The translations under genes and the position numbers were made by a program. From SPDF01 sp963812085 (GTDB lineage Bacteria > Gemmatimonadota > Gemmatimonadetes > Gemmatimonadales > GWC2-71-9): DNA of 64,000 nt. Shown piece after piece: positions 51,757 to 60,834 of the stretch; position 1 is the first letter of the stretch, and each line of letters opens with the position of its first letter. The DNA is taken from positions 1-64,000 of the forward strand of contig CAWETL010000005.1 in the NCBI GenBank assembly GCA_963812085.1. Reading direction: 5' to 3'. The notes below the pieces were generated by a model that was given only the letters and a program-made list of their open reading frames with translations, searched no databases and had not been told where the DNA came from.

Positions 51757-52251
51757 ATGCTGCCACGCCCCGCCCTCTTCGTCCTTCTGGCCTTCGGTTG
51801 CGCCCGCCCGCCGGCCCCGCCGCCGCCAGCGGACCCCTCGCCGGGCTCCGCCAGCGGGGGCCAGGTATCCGAGATCCGGCTCGAGCGCATCCCCGGGGGC
51901 GTCACGGCCACCGGCCCGGGGTACGTCTTCACGCTCCGGCGGGAGGGGCTCTCCACCTACGAGGGCAAGAGCGGGGTCCCGATGCTGGGGAATTACCACG
52001 TCGTGATCCCGGCGGCCGCCTTCACCCAGTTGGCGGACAAGCTCCTGGCCAACGGGTATTTCGCCCGCCGCGCCGTGTACCTGAGGGGCCAGTGCGCCGA
52101 CGTCCAGGGCGTCCGCGTGACGCTGACCATCGACGGCAAGGCGGATACCCTGGCCCCGTCGTGCCCGGGCCCGGAGTTCAATCAGGAGATGGCCGCGCCG
52201 ATCGACTCCGTGGCAGGCCGGCTACCCTGGACCGTCTCGCTCAAGCTCTGA
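51757..52251 (+). CDS. DUF6438-like lipoprotein
   Basis: A lipoprotein signal (MLPRPALFVLLAFGCAR) is followed by a Pro-rich linker and the pattern EIRLERIPGG...GPGYVFTLRREGLSTYEGKSGV...GNYHVVIPAAAFTQLADKLLANGYF characteristic of DUF6438, then LTIDGKADTL. Function unknown. AAGGAG about 10 bases upstream supports the ATG. Confidence 0.65.
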   Translation: MLPRPALFVLLAFGCARPPAPPPPADPSPGSASGGQVSEIRLERIPGGVTATGPGYVFTLRREGLSTYEGKSGVPMLGNYHVVIPAAAFTQLADKLLANGYFARRAVYLRGQCADVQGVRVTLTIDGKADTLAPSCPGPEFNQEMAAPIDSVAGRLPWTVSLKL

Positions 52252-52258
52252 GCATGAC

Positions 52259-52714
52259 GTGAGCGCCGTGCTCATCCGCGACGCCACTCTCGACGACGCG
52301 CCAGCGCTCGCGCCCCTGCTCGCCGTGCTGGGATATCCCGCCGACGCCCCCACCATCCGTGCCCGCCTGGAGCGGCTCCTCGCCGGCGGTCCGGTGGACC
52401 GCGTGCTGGTCGCCGAGGTCGGGGGAGGCCTCCAGGGATTCGCCGCGCTGCACGGGACGCCGACCCTTCATCGCCCGGGCGTCGTGGGGCGGGTCACCGG
52501 GCTCGCCGTCTCCGGCGACCGGCACGGGCGCGGAGTCGGCCGGCTCCTGGTGGAAGCCGCGGAGGCCCACTTCCGCGCGCTCGGCGCGCAGCGGATGGAA
52601 ATCACCAGCGGCCCGGCGCACGAGCCGGCGCATGACTTCTACCGGCACCTCGGCTACGAGGATCAGGGGGTGCGGTTCGCCAAGTCACTCGGTCGACACG
52701 CCAGCAGACCATAG
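52259..52714 (+). CDS. GNAT-family N-acetyltransferase
   Basis: It is 151 residues: IRDATLDDAPALAPLLAVLGY at the N-terminus, GRVTGLAVSGDRHGRGVGRLLVEAAEAHFRALGAQRMEITSG for the acetyl-CoA site, and HDFYRHLGYEDQGVRFAKSL at the C-terminus, like aminoglycoside-acetyltransferase-type GNATs. Acceptor unknown. The start is a GTG 7 bases after the previous stop, so it may be in an operon with the lipoprotein and the next two genes. Confidence 0.8.
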   Translation: MSAVLIRDATLDDAPALAPLLAVLGYPADAPTIRARLERLLAGGPVDRVLVAEVGGGLQGFAALHGTPTLHRPGVVGRVTGLAVSGDRHGRGVGRLLVEAAEAHFRALGAQRMEITSGPAHEPAHDFYRHLGYEDQGVRFAKSLGRHASRP

Positions 52715-52723
52715 GAATCGTTC

Positions 52724-53065
52724 ATGCCCGTGATCGTCAAGACTGCCGGACTGCTCGTGCTCTCGAACATCTTCATGACGTTCGCCTGGTACGCGCACCT
52801 CAGGAACCTCGGCCAGAAGCCCTGGATCGTCGCCGCGCTGGCGAGCTGGGGAATCGCGCTCTTCGAGTACCTGCTCCAAGTGCCGGCCAACCGGATCGGG
52901 CACACCCAGCTGGACCTGGGGCAACTCAAGATCCTGCAGGAAGTGATCACCCTGGCGGTCTTCGTGCCGTTCGCGTGGCTGTACATGAGGGAACCGGTGC
53001 GACTCAATTTCCTGTGGGCCGGCCTCTGCCTGTGCGGCGCGGTCTTCTTCGCCTTCCGGCGCTGA
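52724..53065 (+). CDS. DUF486 membrane protein (DMT-like)
   Basis: It is 113 residues and a good DUF486 match: four membrane helices, NIFMTFAWYAHLRNL in the first, ALFEYLLQVPANRIGH after the second, LGQLKILQEVITLAVFVPFAWLYM in the third, and LCGAVFFAFR at the end. It resembles the drug/metabolite transporter half-size proteins, but the transport role is unproven. Confidence 0.85.
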   Translation: MPVIVKTAGLLVLSNIFMTFAWYAHLRNLGQKPWIVAALASWGIALFEYLLQVPANRIGHTQLDLGQLKILQEVITLAVFVPFAWLYMREPVRLNFLWAGLCLCGAVFFAFRR

Positions 53066-53072
53066 GGACACC

Positions 53073-53477
53073 ATGACCATGCGCGCCGCCGGCCCCTTCG
53101 AGGTCAAGCTGAGCCCCCAAGCGCCGGATCCCGGTGACGCCGGCGGACCGTTCAGCCGGTTGCTGATCGACAAACAGTTTCACGGGGACCTCGAAGGCAC
53201 GAGCCGGGGCCAGATGCTCGCCGCCGGCACCGCCACCAAGGGCTCCGCCGGCTACGTGGCGCTCGAGGAGGTGACCGGCACGCTCGGGGGCCGCCGCGGC
53301 ACCTTTTTCCTGCAGCACAGCGGCGTCATGAACCGCGGCGCGGCGGCGCTGGCGCTCACGGTGGTGCCCGACTCCGGAACGGGGGAACTCGAGGGGCTGT
53401 CGGGGTCGATGACGATCAACATCGATGGCGGCAAGCACTCGTACGAATTCGAGTACGTGCTGCCCGGGGCGGGCTGA
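53073..53477 (+). CDS. DUF3224 protein
   Basis: It is 134 residues covering the DUF3224 family: AAGPFEVKLSPQAP, RLLIDKQFHGDLEGTSRGQMLAAGT, GYVALEEVTGTLGGRRGTFFLQHSG, VVPDSGTGELEGLSG and HSYEFEYVLP. The predicted fold is a calycin-like beta barrel; members are usually cytoplasmic and of unknown function. It shares a one-base overlap with the next gene (TGATG). Confidence 0.85.
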   Translation: MTMRAAGPFEVKLSPQAPDPGDAGGPFSRLLIDKQFHGDLEGTSRGQMLAAGTATKGSAGYVALEEVTGTLGGRRGTFFLQHSGVMNRGAAALALTVVPDSGTGELEGLSGSMTINIDGGKHSYEFEYVLPGAG

Positions 53478-53731
53478 TGGGACCGGCGATCATCTGGGCC
53501 TTCCTGACGGGGATGATTACCGCCGGGTCGTGGGCCGTCATCACCGCCGCCCAGCGCGAAAAGCGCCTGGCGGATCGCTACGCGGCCATGCTGGAGCACA
53601 TGGAGGATCAACTGGCCGAAATGCGCGACGTCGCCGGGCGCATGGAGCAGGTCGAGGACCGGATGGAATACACCGAGCGCCTGCTCGTCCAGGAGCGCGA
53701 GGCCCGCACGCTCCCTCCCCCCGGCACCTGA
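53477..53731 (+). CDS. Membrane-anchored coiled-coil protein, unknown
   Basis: One N-terminal membrane helix (AIIWAFLTGMITAGSWAVI) is followed by an acidic coiled coil of about 55 residues (REKRLADRYAAMLEHMEDQLAEMRDVAGRMEQVEDRMEY). Similar to the protein encoded at 7317 in layout though not clearly in sequence. Its ATG overlaps the DUF3224 stop. Function unknown. Confidence 0.6.
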   Translation: MGPAIIWAFLTGMITAGSWAVITAAQREKRLADRYAAMLEHMEDQLAEMRDVAGRMEQVEDRMEYTERLLVQEREARTLPPPGT

Positions 53732-53740
53732 GCGGACCGC

Positions 53741-54295
53741 ATGCCCCGGCTGATCGCCTTCCTCCGCGCCATCAACGTGGGCGGCCACACGGTGAAGATG
53801 GACGCGCTGCGTCGCCACTTCGCCGGACTCGGCCTCAAGGGCGTCGAGACCTTCATCGCGAGCGGCAACGTGATCTTCAGCTCGGGCGCCGCCGACCTCG
53901 GCGCGCTGGAACGCCGCATCGAGCGCCGGCTCCACGAGGAGCTCGGGTTCGAGGTCGCCACCTTCCTCCGGACCGAGGCGGAGGTCGGCGCCGTCGCCCG
54001 GTACCTCCCGTTCCCCGCGGAGCGGATGCGCGCGGCGGGCTCGCTCAACGTCGGGTTCCTCGCCGAGGCCCTCGGGCCGGCCGAGCGGAGCGCCGTGATG
54101 GGGCTGGCGACCGACATCGACGACTTCCACCTCAGCGGACGCGAGGTCTACTGGATGTGCGCCAGGCGCCAGAGCGAGTCCACGATGTCCAATGCCGTCT
54201 TCGAGAAGGCGCTCAAGCGCAGGGTCACCTTCCGCGGCCTCCGCACCGTGGAACGGCTCGCCGCACGGCTCGGCGCTGCCGGGGCGGAAGCGTGA
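53741..54295 (+). CDS. DUF1697 protein
   Basis: It is 184 residues with the DUF1697 signature: IAFLRAINVGGHTVKMDALRRHFAGLGLKGVETFIASGNVIFSS, and ATDIDDFHLSGREVYWMC plus a C-terminal GLRTVERLAARL. Family members are widespread small cytoplasmic proteins without assigned function. It overlaps the next gene's GTG by 4 bases. Confidence 0.85.
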   Translation: MPRLIAFLRAINVGGHTVKMDALRRHFAGLGLKGVETFIASGNVIFSSGAADLGALERRIERRLHEELGFEVATFLRTEAEVGAVARYLPFPAERMRAAGSLNVGFLAEALGPAERSAVMGLATDIDDFHLSGREVYWMCARRQSESTMSNAVFEKALKRRVTFRGLRTVERLAARLGAAGAEA

Positions 54296-55272
54296 ACGTC
54301 CTCGAGACGCCCCGCCTGGTGCTCCGCCGGCTCGCGGACGCAGATGCGCCGTTCATCCTCGAGCTCACCAACGACCCTGACTTTCTCAAGAACATCGGCG
54401 ACCGGGGCGTCCGCAGCCTCGACGATGCCGTGCGGTACATCCGGAACGGCCCCATGGCGATGTATGACCGGCACGGCTTCGGGCTGTTCAAGGTCGAACT
54501 GAGGCGCACCGGCGAGCCCATCGGCATGTGCGGTCTCCTCAAGCGGGACGTGCTGCCGGACGTGGACATCGGGTACGCGTTCCTGCCGGGGTTCCGCCGC
54601 CAGGGATATGCCGGGGAATCCGCCGCGGCCACGCTGGCCTACGCCCGGGACACGCTCGCAATCCCGCGGGTCGCCGCCATCGTCTCGCCCGGCAACCTCG
54701 ACTCGATCCGGCTCCTCGCCAAGCTCGGCATGGCGTTCGACCGCCCGGTGCGCCTCGCGCCCGACGATGAAGAGATCGACCTCTTCGGCCCCTGCGCTGG
54801 AGGACCCGTGCATCCGAACGCCACCCTGATCGACACCTTCTATCGCGCCTTCCAGCGCCGGGACCACGCCACGATGGCCGCCTGCTATGCGCCGGATGCC
54901 TCCTTCCAGGATCCGGTCTTCACCCTCGAGGGCGCGGCGGTCGGCGCGATGTGGCGGATGCTGTGCGAGCGGGGCAAGGACCTGCGGATCGAGTACGGAC
55001 AGATCGAGGCGGACGACGCCGCCGGAAGCGCGGCCTGGTCGGCCTGGTACACATTCAGCGGTACCGAGCGGCCGGTGCATAACCAGATCCGGGCCACCTT
55101 CGCCTTCAGGAACGGCAGGATCGTCCGGCACACCGACCGCTTCGACCTCTACCGCTGGGCCGCGCAGGCGCTGGGACTGCGCGGCATGCTCCTGGGCTGG
55201 ACGCCGCTGGTGCAGGGCGCCATCCGGCGAAACGCCGCCAGGGCACTGGCGCGGTTCACGGCGGCGCGCTGA
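54292..55272 (+). CDS. GNAT acetyltransferase fused to SnoaL-like domain
   Basis: Residues 1-165 form a RimJ/RimL-type GNAT (LETPRLVLRRLADADAPFILELTNDPDFLKNIGDRG, IGYAFLPGFRRQGYAGESAAATLAYA). Residues 172-326 form a SnoaL-like NTF2 domain (TLIDTFYRAFQRRDHATMAACYAPDASFQDPVF, FAFRNGRIVRHTDRFDLYRW). The two are in one open frame without a stop. A GTG between them behind GGAGGA could start the second domain separately, so either a true fusion or two overlapping genes read in phase is possible. Start GTG overlaps the DUF1697 stop. Confidence 0.7.
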   Translation: MNVLETPRLVLRRLADADAPFILELTNDPDFLKNIGDRGVRSLDDAVRYIRNGPMAMYDRHGFGLFKVELRRTGEPIGMCGLLKRDVLPDVDIGYAFLPGFRRQGYAGESAAATLAYARDTLAIPRVAAIVSPGNLDSIRLLAKLGMAFDRPVRLAPDDEEIDLFGPCAGGPVHPNATLIDTFYRAFQRRDHATMAACYAPDASFQDPVFTLEGAAVGAMWRMLCERGKDLRIEYGQIEADDAAGSAAWSAWYTFSGTERPVHNQIRATFAFRNGRIVRHTDRFDLYRWAAQALGLRGMLLGWTPLVQGAIRRNAARALARFTAAR

Positions 55273-55370
55273 CGGCTCTGGCCGAACGGACTGAGGGCCC
55301 ATAGTTTGGAGGGCGACAACCCAGCTGTTGCTCCAGCTTTCTTGCCCCGCCGACCGAGAGCCATCCACCC

Positions 55371-56804
55371 ATGCGCCTGATCGCCATCGCGCTCGCCCTC
55401 ACGCTCACGTTGCCAGCCTCCGCCGCGGGCCAACAGACCAAGGCGGACTCCAGCAGGCGCGACAGCATTCCGAAGTCGCCGCCGGGCGCGGGTGGGATGT
55501 CCGTGCCGAACGCCGACCCCTTTCCCAGCACCTATCGGCCCTTCCCCTCCCGGCCCACGCTCATCCGGAACGCCACCATCCTGACCGCCGCCGGCCCGCA
55601 TCTCACCGGCGGATCGCTGCTGCTGGAAAACGGCAAGATCACCGCCGTCGGGATGGACGTCGCGCCGCCCGCGGGCGCCGTGGTGATCGACGGGACGGGC
55701 AAGTACGTGACGCCCGGCATCATCGACGACCATTCCCACCTCGGCGTGTACGCGGCGCCCGGCGTCGACGCGTCCAGTGACGGCAACGAGGCCGTCAAGC
55801 CGAACACTTCATACGTCTGGGCCGAGCATTCGGTGTGGCCCCAGGATCCCCAGTTTCCGCGCGACCTGGCGGGCGGGGTCACGACGCTGCAGGTGCTCCC
55901 CGGCTCGGCCAACCTCTTCGGCGGCCGCAGCGTGGTGCTCAAGGTGGTGCCGGCACGGAGCGTCCAGGGGATGAAGTTTCCCGGCGCCAAGTACGGCCTC
56001 AAGATGGCGTGCGGAGAGAATCCCAAGCGAGTCTACGGCGACAAGGGGGGACCGCAGACCCGGATGGGGAACGTGGCCGGCTACCGCCAGGCGTGGATCG
56101 ACGCGGAAGCCTACCGCCGTGCCTGGGATGATTACCTCGCCAACCCCGCCAAGGTGACTCCGCCAGCCCGCGACCTGGGCAAGGAGACCCTCGCCGAGGT
56201 ACTGCGCGGCAACATCCTCGTCCAGAACCACTGCTATCGCGCGGACGAGATGATGCAGATGATCGACATCGCGAAGGAGTTCGGGTACCGCATCCGGTCG
56301 TTCCATCACGCCGTCGAGGCATACAAGATCGCCGACGTCCTCGCGCGCGACTCGATCGGCGCGTCGGTGTGGGCCGACTGGGGCGGCTTCAAGATGGAGG
56401 CGCTCGACGGGATCCCGGCCAACGAGGCGCTGGTCTATCGCGCCGGCGCCCGCGCCATCACGCACTCCGACGACGCCTCCGGCTCGCAGCGGCTGAACCA
56501 GGAGACCGCCAAGGCCATGGCCGCGGGCCGGGCCATCGGAATCGACGTTTCCGAGGACGAGGCGGTGAAGTGGATGACGATCAACCCTGCCTGGGCCCTC
56601 GGCCTCGACGGCGTGACCGGATCTCTCGAAGTGGGGAAGAACGCCGACGTCGTCCTCTGGTCGGGCGACCCGTTCAGCGTCTACACGCACGTGGACAAGG
56701 TCTGGATCGACGGCGCGATGCTCTACGACCGCCAGGATCCGGCGGAACAGTGGCGCACCGACTTCGAGCTCGGCTACGTCACCGCCGACGGAGGGTCACG
56801 CTGA
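55371..56804 (+). CDS. Secreted amidohydrolase, active-site motif present
   Basis: A signal peptide (LIAIALALTLTLPASAAGQ) precedes an amidohydrolase of about 455 residues. YVTPGIIDDHSHLGVY carries the metal-binding DHSH. Later come NILVQNHCYRADEMMQMI, IRSFHHAVEAYKIAD and AITHSDDASGSQRL, with the remaining His and Asp ligands. A terminal GSLEVGKNADVVLWSGDP sandwich motif completes the fold. It overlaps the next gene by one base (TGATG), which encodes a partner lacking metal ligands. Substrate unknown, possibly a peptide or hydantoin-like compound. Confidence 0.85.
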   Translation: MRLIAIALALTLTLPASAAGQQTKADSSRRDSIPKSPPGAGGMSVPNADPFPSTYRPFPSRPTLIRNATILTAAGPHLTGGSLLLENGKITAVGMDVAPPAGAVVIDGTGKYVTPGIIDDHSHLGVYAAPGVDASSDGNEAVKPNTSYVWAEHSVWPQDPQFPRDLAGGVTTLQVLPGSANLFGGRSVVLKVVPARSVQGMKFPGAKYGLKMACGENPKRVYGDKGGPQTRMGNVAGYRQAWIDAEAYRRAWDDYLANPAKVTPPARDLGKETLAEVLRGNILVQNHCYRADEMMQMIDIAKEFGYRIRSFHHAVEAYKIADVLARDSIGASVWADWGGFKMEALDGIPANEALVYRAGARAITHSDDASGSQRLNQETAKAMAAGRAIGIDVSEDEAVKWMTINPAWALGLDGVTGSLEVGKNADVVLWSGDPFSVYTHVDKVWIDGAMLYDRQDPAEQWRTDFELGYVTADGGSR

Positions 56805-58081
56805 TGCGACTCCATGCGCTCGGCTTCCTGGGGATCATCCTGGCGGCAACCCCCGCCGCCGCCCAGACGGTGGCCATCACCGGGGGCACGGTCTACCCGG
56901 TGAGCGGCCCACCCATTCCCCGCGGCACCGTCCTCATCCGGAACGGGCGGATCACCGCGGTCGGAGCCGCCGTCGTGATCCCGGCCGGCGTGCCCACCGT
57001 GGACGCGACCGGCAAGTGGGTCACACCAGGACTCGTCAACGCCAGCACCACCCTCGGCCTGGCGGACGTCGGGTACGGCGGCAACTCCAACGAATCAGCC
57101 GCCACGGGGAAGGACGCCGTCTCGGCCTCGTTCCAGCCGTGGCTGGCATACGATCCGGCCAGCGTGCTCATTCCCGACAACCGCGAATACGGCGTGACGA
57201 CCGTCGCCATCTGGCCGGGCGGGAACCTGATCGCCGGCCAGGGCGCGATGGTGGACCTGGCCCCGGGCTCGCTGCGCGACGTCCTCCTCAAGGCGCCGAT
57301 CGGCATGGCGGGCCAGATGGAGGGGAACAGCAGCGCCGGCGTCGGCGCCCGCGGGGAGCTGATCGGCAAGCTCGCGGAGCTGCTCGGCGACACGAAGGTC
57401 TTCATGGCGAACAGGGTGGCGTATGACGCCGCGCGGATGAGGCCGTTCGCGTTCCGCCGCGTGGACCTCGAGGCCATGATCCCGGTCGTCACTGGGAGAA
57501 TCCCCCTGGTCCTGGCCGTGGACCGAGCGGCCGACATCGAGGCGGCCCTGGAATTGGCCCGTACCTACCAGCTCCAACTGGTCCTGAGTGGCGCCGCGGA
57601 AGGATGGAAGGTGGCGGCGCAGATCGCGGCGGCGCGCGTCCCGGTCCTGACCGGCGCGATGAACAACATTCCCGGCTCCTTCAACGCGCTCGGCGCCCGG
57701 CAGGACAACGCCGCGCTGCTCCGGAAGGCGGGCGTCAGGGTCATCCTGATCGGGAACGCAGGCGGCGGGCAGGAAGAGGGGTTCAACGCGCGGAACGTGC
57801 GGTTCGAGGCCGGCAATGCGGTCGGCTACGGCATGACGTGGGACGACGCCCTGGCCGCCGTCACCCTCGCCCCAGCGGTCGCGTTCGGCGTGTCGGACAA
57901 GGTCGGGTCGCTGCGGGCGGGGCTGGAAGGCAATGTCGTCGTGTGGAGCGGAGATCCGTTCGAGTTCTCCACGCGGGCGGAGCACGTGTACGTCCGCGGG
58001 GTGGAGTCCACCGCGCCTTCGCGGCAGGACCTGCTCACCAAGCGCTACATGCGCCTGCCGGCGAGCTACGGCGCACCCTAG
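56804..58081 (+). CDS. Secreted amidohydrolase-like protein without metal motif
   Basis: A signal peptide (LHALGFLGIILAATPAAAQ) precedes 405 residues with the amidohydrolase outline, including GTVLIRNGRITAVGAA and GSLRAGLEGNVVVWSGDPFE. At the place of the usual DxHxH it reads GLVNASTTLGLADVG, and the later catalytic His/Asp are also missing. Probably a non-catalytic partner of the preceding enzyme, in an operon with it. Paired active/inactive amidohydrolases of this kind are seen in several soil bacteria. Confidence 0.75.
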   Translation: MRLHALGFLGIILAATPAAAQTVAITGGTVYPVSGPPIPRGTVLIRNGRITAVGAAVVIPAGVPTVDATGKWVTPGLVNASTTLGLADVGYGGNSNESAATGKDAVSASFQPWLAYDPASVLIPDNREYGVTTVAIWPGGNLIAGQGAMVDLAPGSLRDVLLKAPIGMAGQMEGNSSAGVGARGELIGKLAELLGDTKVFMANRVAYDAARMRPFAFRRVDLEAMIPVVTGRIPLVLAVDRAADIEAALELARTYQLQLVLSGAAEGWKVAAQIAAARVPVLTGAMNNIPGSFNALGARQDNAALLRKAGVRVILIGNAGGGQEEGFNARNVRFEAGNAVGYGMTWDDALAAVTLAPAVAFGVSDKVGSLRAGLEGNVVVWSGDPFEFSTRAEHVYVRGVESTAPSRQDLLTKRYMRLPASYGAP

Positions 58082-58088
58082 CCGGGCG

Positions 58089-59066
58089 TCAGGCCACCTG
58101 GTCCGGCAGCGCGCGCCCCTCGCTCCACGCCACCAGGTTTTCCATGGCGCGCAGGCCCATGGCGGTGCGGCTCTCGACGGTGGCGCTGCCCAGGTGCGGC
58201 AACAGCACGACGTTGTCGAGCGCCAGGAGCCCCGGGGAGACGGACGGCTCGCGTTCATAGACGTCCAGTCCCGCCGCCGCGATCACGCCGCGCGCCAGCG
58301 CCTCCACCAGCGCCGCCTCGTCCACCACGTCCCCGCGGGCCGTATTGACCAGGATGCCGTGCCTCGGCATCAGCGCGAGCCGCCGCCGGTCCACCAGGTG
58401 TCGCGTCGCCCCGGTCGAGGGCACGTGCAGCGAGACGACATCCGCCTGGGAAAAGACGGCGTCCAGTTCGAGCGGCACCGCGTCGAGCGCGGCGGCCTCC
58501 CCCGCGGGGAGCGGCGTCCTGCTGCAGTAGACCAGCCGCATGCCGAACCCGTGCACGGCTCGCCGCGCGACCGCGCGCCCGATCCGCCCCATCCCCACGA
58601 TGCCGAGCGTCTTGCCGGAGAGCCGGGTCCCGAGGTGGTGCATCGGGCGCCACCCTGTCCACGCGCCGCTCCGGAGTTCCCGCTCGCCGCTCCCCAGCCC
58701 GCGGGCGGCCATCAGCATCAGCGCGATCGCCAGGTCGGCGGTGTCGTCGGTCAGCACCCCAGGCGTGTTGGTGACGGCCACGCCCAGGGCACGGGCGGCG
58801 GCCAGGTCGATATGCCCGTACCCGACGCCGAAATTGGCGAGGAGCCGCGCCCGGACCGGCTGCGTGCCGAGCACCGCCGCGTCGATGTCGTCGGACACGG
58901 TGCACAGCACCGCGTCGGACTCCGCCAGCGCCTGCCGGAGCCCGACGGCGCCGAGCGGCGTGTCGGCCGCGTTGAAGCGGCACTCGAACCGCTCGGCGAG
59001 GGCCTCCTCGACGGCGGCAGGCAGGCGCCGGGTGACGGTGACGACGGGGCGAATGGGCTTGGCCAC
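58089..59066 (-). CDS. D-2-hydroxyacid dehydrogenase (glyoxylate/hydroxypyruvate reductase type)
   Basis: It is 325 residues. The NAD(P) site is LGIVGMGRIGRAVARRA, the catalytic Arg lies in VNTARGDVVDEAAL, Glu in GLDVYEREP, and His in VVLLPHLGSATVESR, all usual for glyoxylate and hydroxypyruvate reductases. Start GTG 59066 lies behind AAGGAG. It is divergent from a glycerate kinase gene, which supports a role in glyoxylate or hydroxypyruvate reduction to glycolate or glycerate. Confidence 0.85.
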   Translation of the reverse strand: MAKPIRPVVTVTRRLPAAVEEALAERFECRFNAADTPLGAVGLRQALAESDAVLCTVSDDIDAAVLGTQPVRARLLANFGVGYGHIDLAAARALGVAVTNTPGVLTDDTADLAIALMLMAARGLGSGERELRSGAWTGWRPMHHLGTRLSGKTLGIVGMGRIGRAVARRAVHGFGMRLVYCSRTPLPAGEAAALDAVPLELDAVFSQADVVSLHVPSTGATRHLVDRRRLALMPRHGILVNTARGDVVDEAALVEALARGVIAAAGLDVYEREPSVSPGLLALDNVVLLPHLGSATVESRTAMGLRAMENLVAWSEGRALPDQVA

Positions 59067-59110
59067 GGGACACTCCTTGGACGACGGCCGGCGGGACCGC
59101 ATACTACGGG

Positions 59111-60415
59111 ATGCGTGAACTCCTGCTCGATCTCTACGGAGCGGCGCTCCGCGCCGCAGACCCGGTGGCGGTGGTGCGCCGGGAACTGGCGGAGCGCCCC
59201 CTGCCCTCCTCCCTTCCGGTGCACCTCATCGCCCTCGGAAAGGCGGCCGGCGGGATGGCGAGGGCGGCGGTGGCGCACTGCCACGAGGCCGGGCTCCCGT
59301 TCGCCGGCGGAGTCGTCGTCTCCCCCACCGCCGTGCCACACGCCAACCGGTCGCTCCGGATTCTAATCGGGGACCATCCGGTTCCCGGAGCCGGTTCGGC
59401 GGCCGCAGCCGAAGCGGTGGCCGACACAGTCGGGACGATGCCCGCGGAGCGGCAGGCCCTGGTGCTGGTCTCCGGCGGCGCCTCGAGCCTCGCCGCGGCT
59501 CCCGTGCAGGGCGTCACTCCCGCGGACCTCAACGCCCTCTGGACGTTCGTGCTCGCGAGCGGCCTCGACATCCGCGCCATGAACGCGCTCAGGAAGCGCT
59601 GTCTCCGCTGGGGCGCCGGCCGCCTGGCCGCGGCGCTCGCGCCGAGGCCGGTCACGGTACTCTGCATGTCGGACGTCATCGGCGACGACCCCGGCACGGT
59701 CGGTTCGGGACCCGCCGCGCCCGATCCGCTCTGGGCCCGCGACATCTTCCCCATGATCGAGGCGGCGTTCGGCCGTCAGGACATTCCCCCTTCGGTCCGC
59801 CGGCTTCTCGAACTGCAATCGTCCGGAGCACGCCCCGATACGCCGAAGCCCGGCGACGCCGCGTTCGAACATGTGACGACTCACGTCATCGCGAGCAATC
59901 GCCTGGCGGTGCGGGGTGTGGTCGCCAGGGCAAAGGAGCTCGGGCTCTCGGCGCTGGCAGGGGCCTCCGACCTCTCCGGCGAGGCGTCGGACGCCGGCAC
60001 GAGGATCGGGGCGTTTCTCCGGGCGGGCGGCGGGGGGGCGAATTGCTTCGTATGGGGAGGGGAGACGACCGTCGCGCTGGGCGCCGGGCCCGCGGGACAC
60101 GGCGGCCGCTGCCAGGAACTTGCGCTGGCGGCGGCCGCCGAACTCGACGACGTGCCCGGCGTGGCGCTGCTCGCGGCGGGAACCGACGGTCGGGACGGCC
60201 CGACCGATGCCGCGGGCGCGCTGGTGGACGGGAAGACCTGGGCCAGGATCGCCGAAGGCGGCCGTGACCCGGAGGCCGACTTGCGCCGGCACGATTCGTA
60301 CGACGCGCTCGAGGCGGCGAACGCGCTGCTCAAGACCGGGCCGACGGGCACCAACGTGATGGACGTGGTGATCGGACTCCGCCAGCGGAGCGGGAACGGC
60401 CCCGCCGTCGGCTAG
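59111..60415 (+). CDS. gckA: Glycerate 2-kinase (GckA/DUF4147-MOFRL)
   Basis: It is 434 residues. The N-terminal domain contains LIALGKAAGGMARAA and ALVLVSGGASSLAAAP; MNALRKRCLRWGAGRLAAAL and CMSDVIGDDPGTVGSGP are hallmarks of class II glycerate kinases. The C-terminal MOFRL-like part has GGETTVALGAGPAGHGGRCQELALAAA and LAAGTDGRDGPTDAAGA. It would phosphorylate D-glycerate to 2-phosphoglycerate, next to a hydroxyacid dehydrogenase that can make glycerate. Confidence 0.9.
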   Translation: MRELLLDLYGAALRAADPVAVVRRELAERPLPSSLPVHLIALGKAAGGMARAAVAHCHEAGLPFAGGVVVSPTAVPHANRSLRILIGDHPVPGAGSAAAAEAVADTVGTMPAERQALVLVSGGASSLAAAPVQGVTPADLNALWTFVLASGLDIRAMNALRKRCLRWGAGRLAAALAPRPVTVLCMSDVIGDDPGTVGSGPAAPDPLWARDIFPMIEAAFGRQDIPPSVRRLLELQSSGARPDTPKPGDAAFEHVTTHVIASNRLAVRGVVARAKELGLSALAGASDLSGEASDAGTRIGAFLRAGGGGANCFVWGGETTVALGAGPAGHGGRCQELALAAAAELDDVPGVALLAAGTDGRDGPTDAAGALVDGKTWARIAEGGRDPEADLRRHDSYDALEAANALLKTGPTGTNVMDVVIGLRQRSGNGPAVG

Positions 60416-60834
60416 GGGTGAACTTCCCCGGGGGGCTGGTAGTCGCCGCCGACGATCACCGTGAGGTCCACCCGGCGAAGGGTGTCCGGCGCCCACTGCA
60501 CCTTGCCCGTCCCCAGGATCCGCGCCGCCCGGCGCGCGGCGGTGCTGTCACCTCGGCGCACGAGGAGCAGCGTCGAATCGGCGGGGGGGCCGTCCGCCGT
60601 GCCGAAGGAGACGACGTCGAGCCCGCCCTGCCGCAGGACGCGCGTGACGGTGCGCGCCAGGCCGGGGCGGGCCGTTCCGTTGATCACTTCCACCTGGGAA
60701 TGATCGCGCTCCCCCGGGATGGGGAAGGCGTGGTCCGGCGCCGCCTTGCTGGCGGACCGGGTGCGAACGACGAGAACCGCGAGGAGAAGCGCTCCCGCCC
60801 CGATCAGGACGAGACGGCGGACAGGCTGTTCCAA
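60412..60834 (-). CDS. LytR_C-domain membrane protein
   Basis: One N-terminal membrane helix (RRLVLIGAGALLLAVLVVRTR) and a LytR C-terminal domain: SQVEVINGTARPGLARTVTRVLRQGGLDVVSFGTADGP and a final VDLTVIVGGDY. The start is uncertain: a TTG at 60834 lies inside the end of the HD gene, giving a 31-base overlap. It is the last gene of the folK-pan operon. LytR_C domains occur in cell-envelope proteins; role unknown. Confidence 0.65.
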   Translation of the reverse strand: MEQPVRRLVLIGAGALLLAVLVVRTRSASKAAPDHAFPIPGERDHSQVEVINGTARPGLARTVTRVLRQGGLDVVSFGTADGPPADSTLLLVRRGDSTAARRAARILGTGKVQWAPDTLRRVDLTVIVGGDYQPPGEVHP

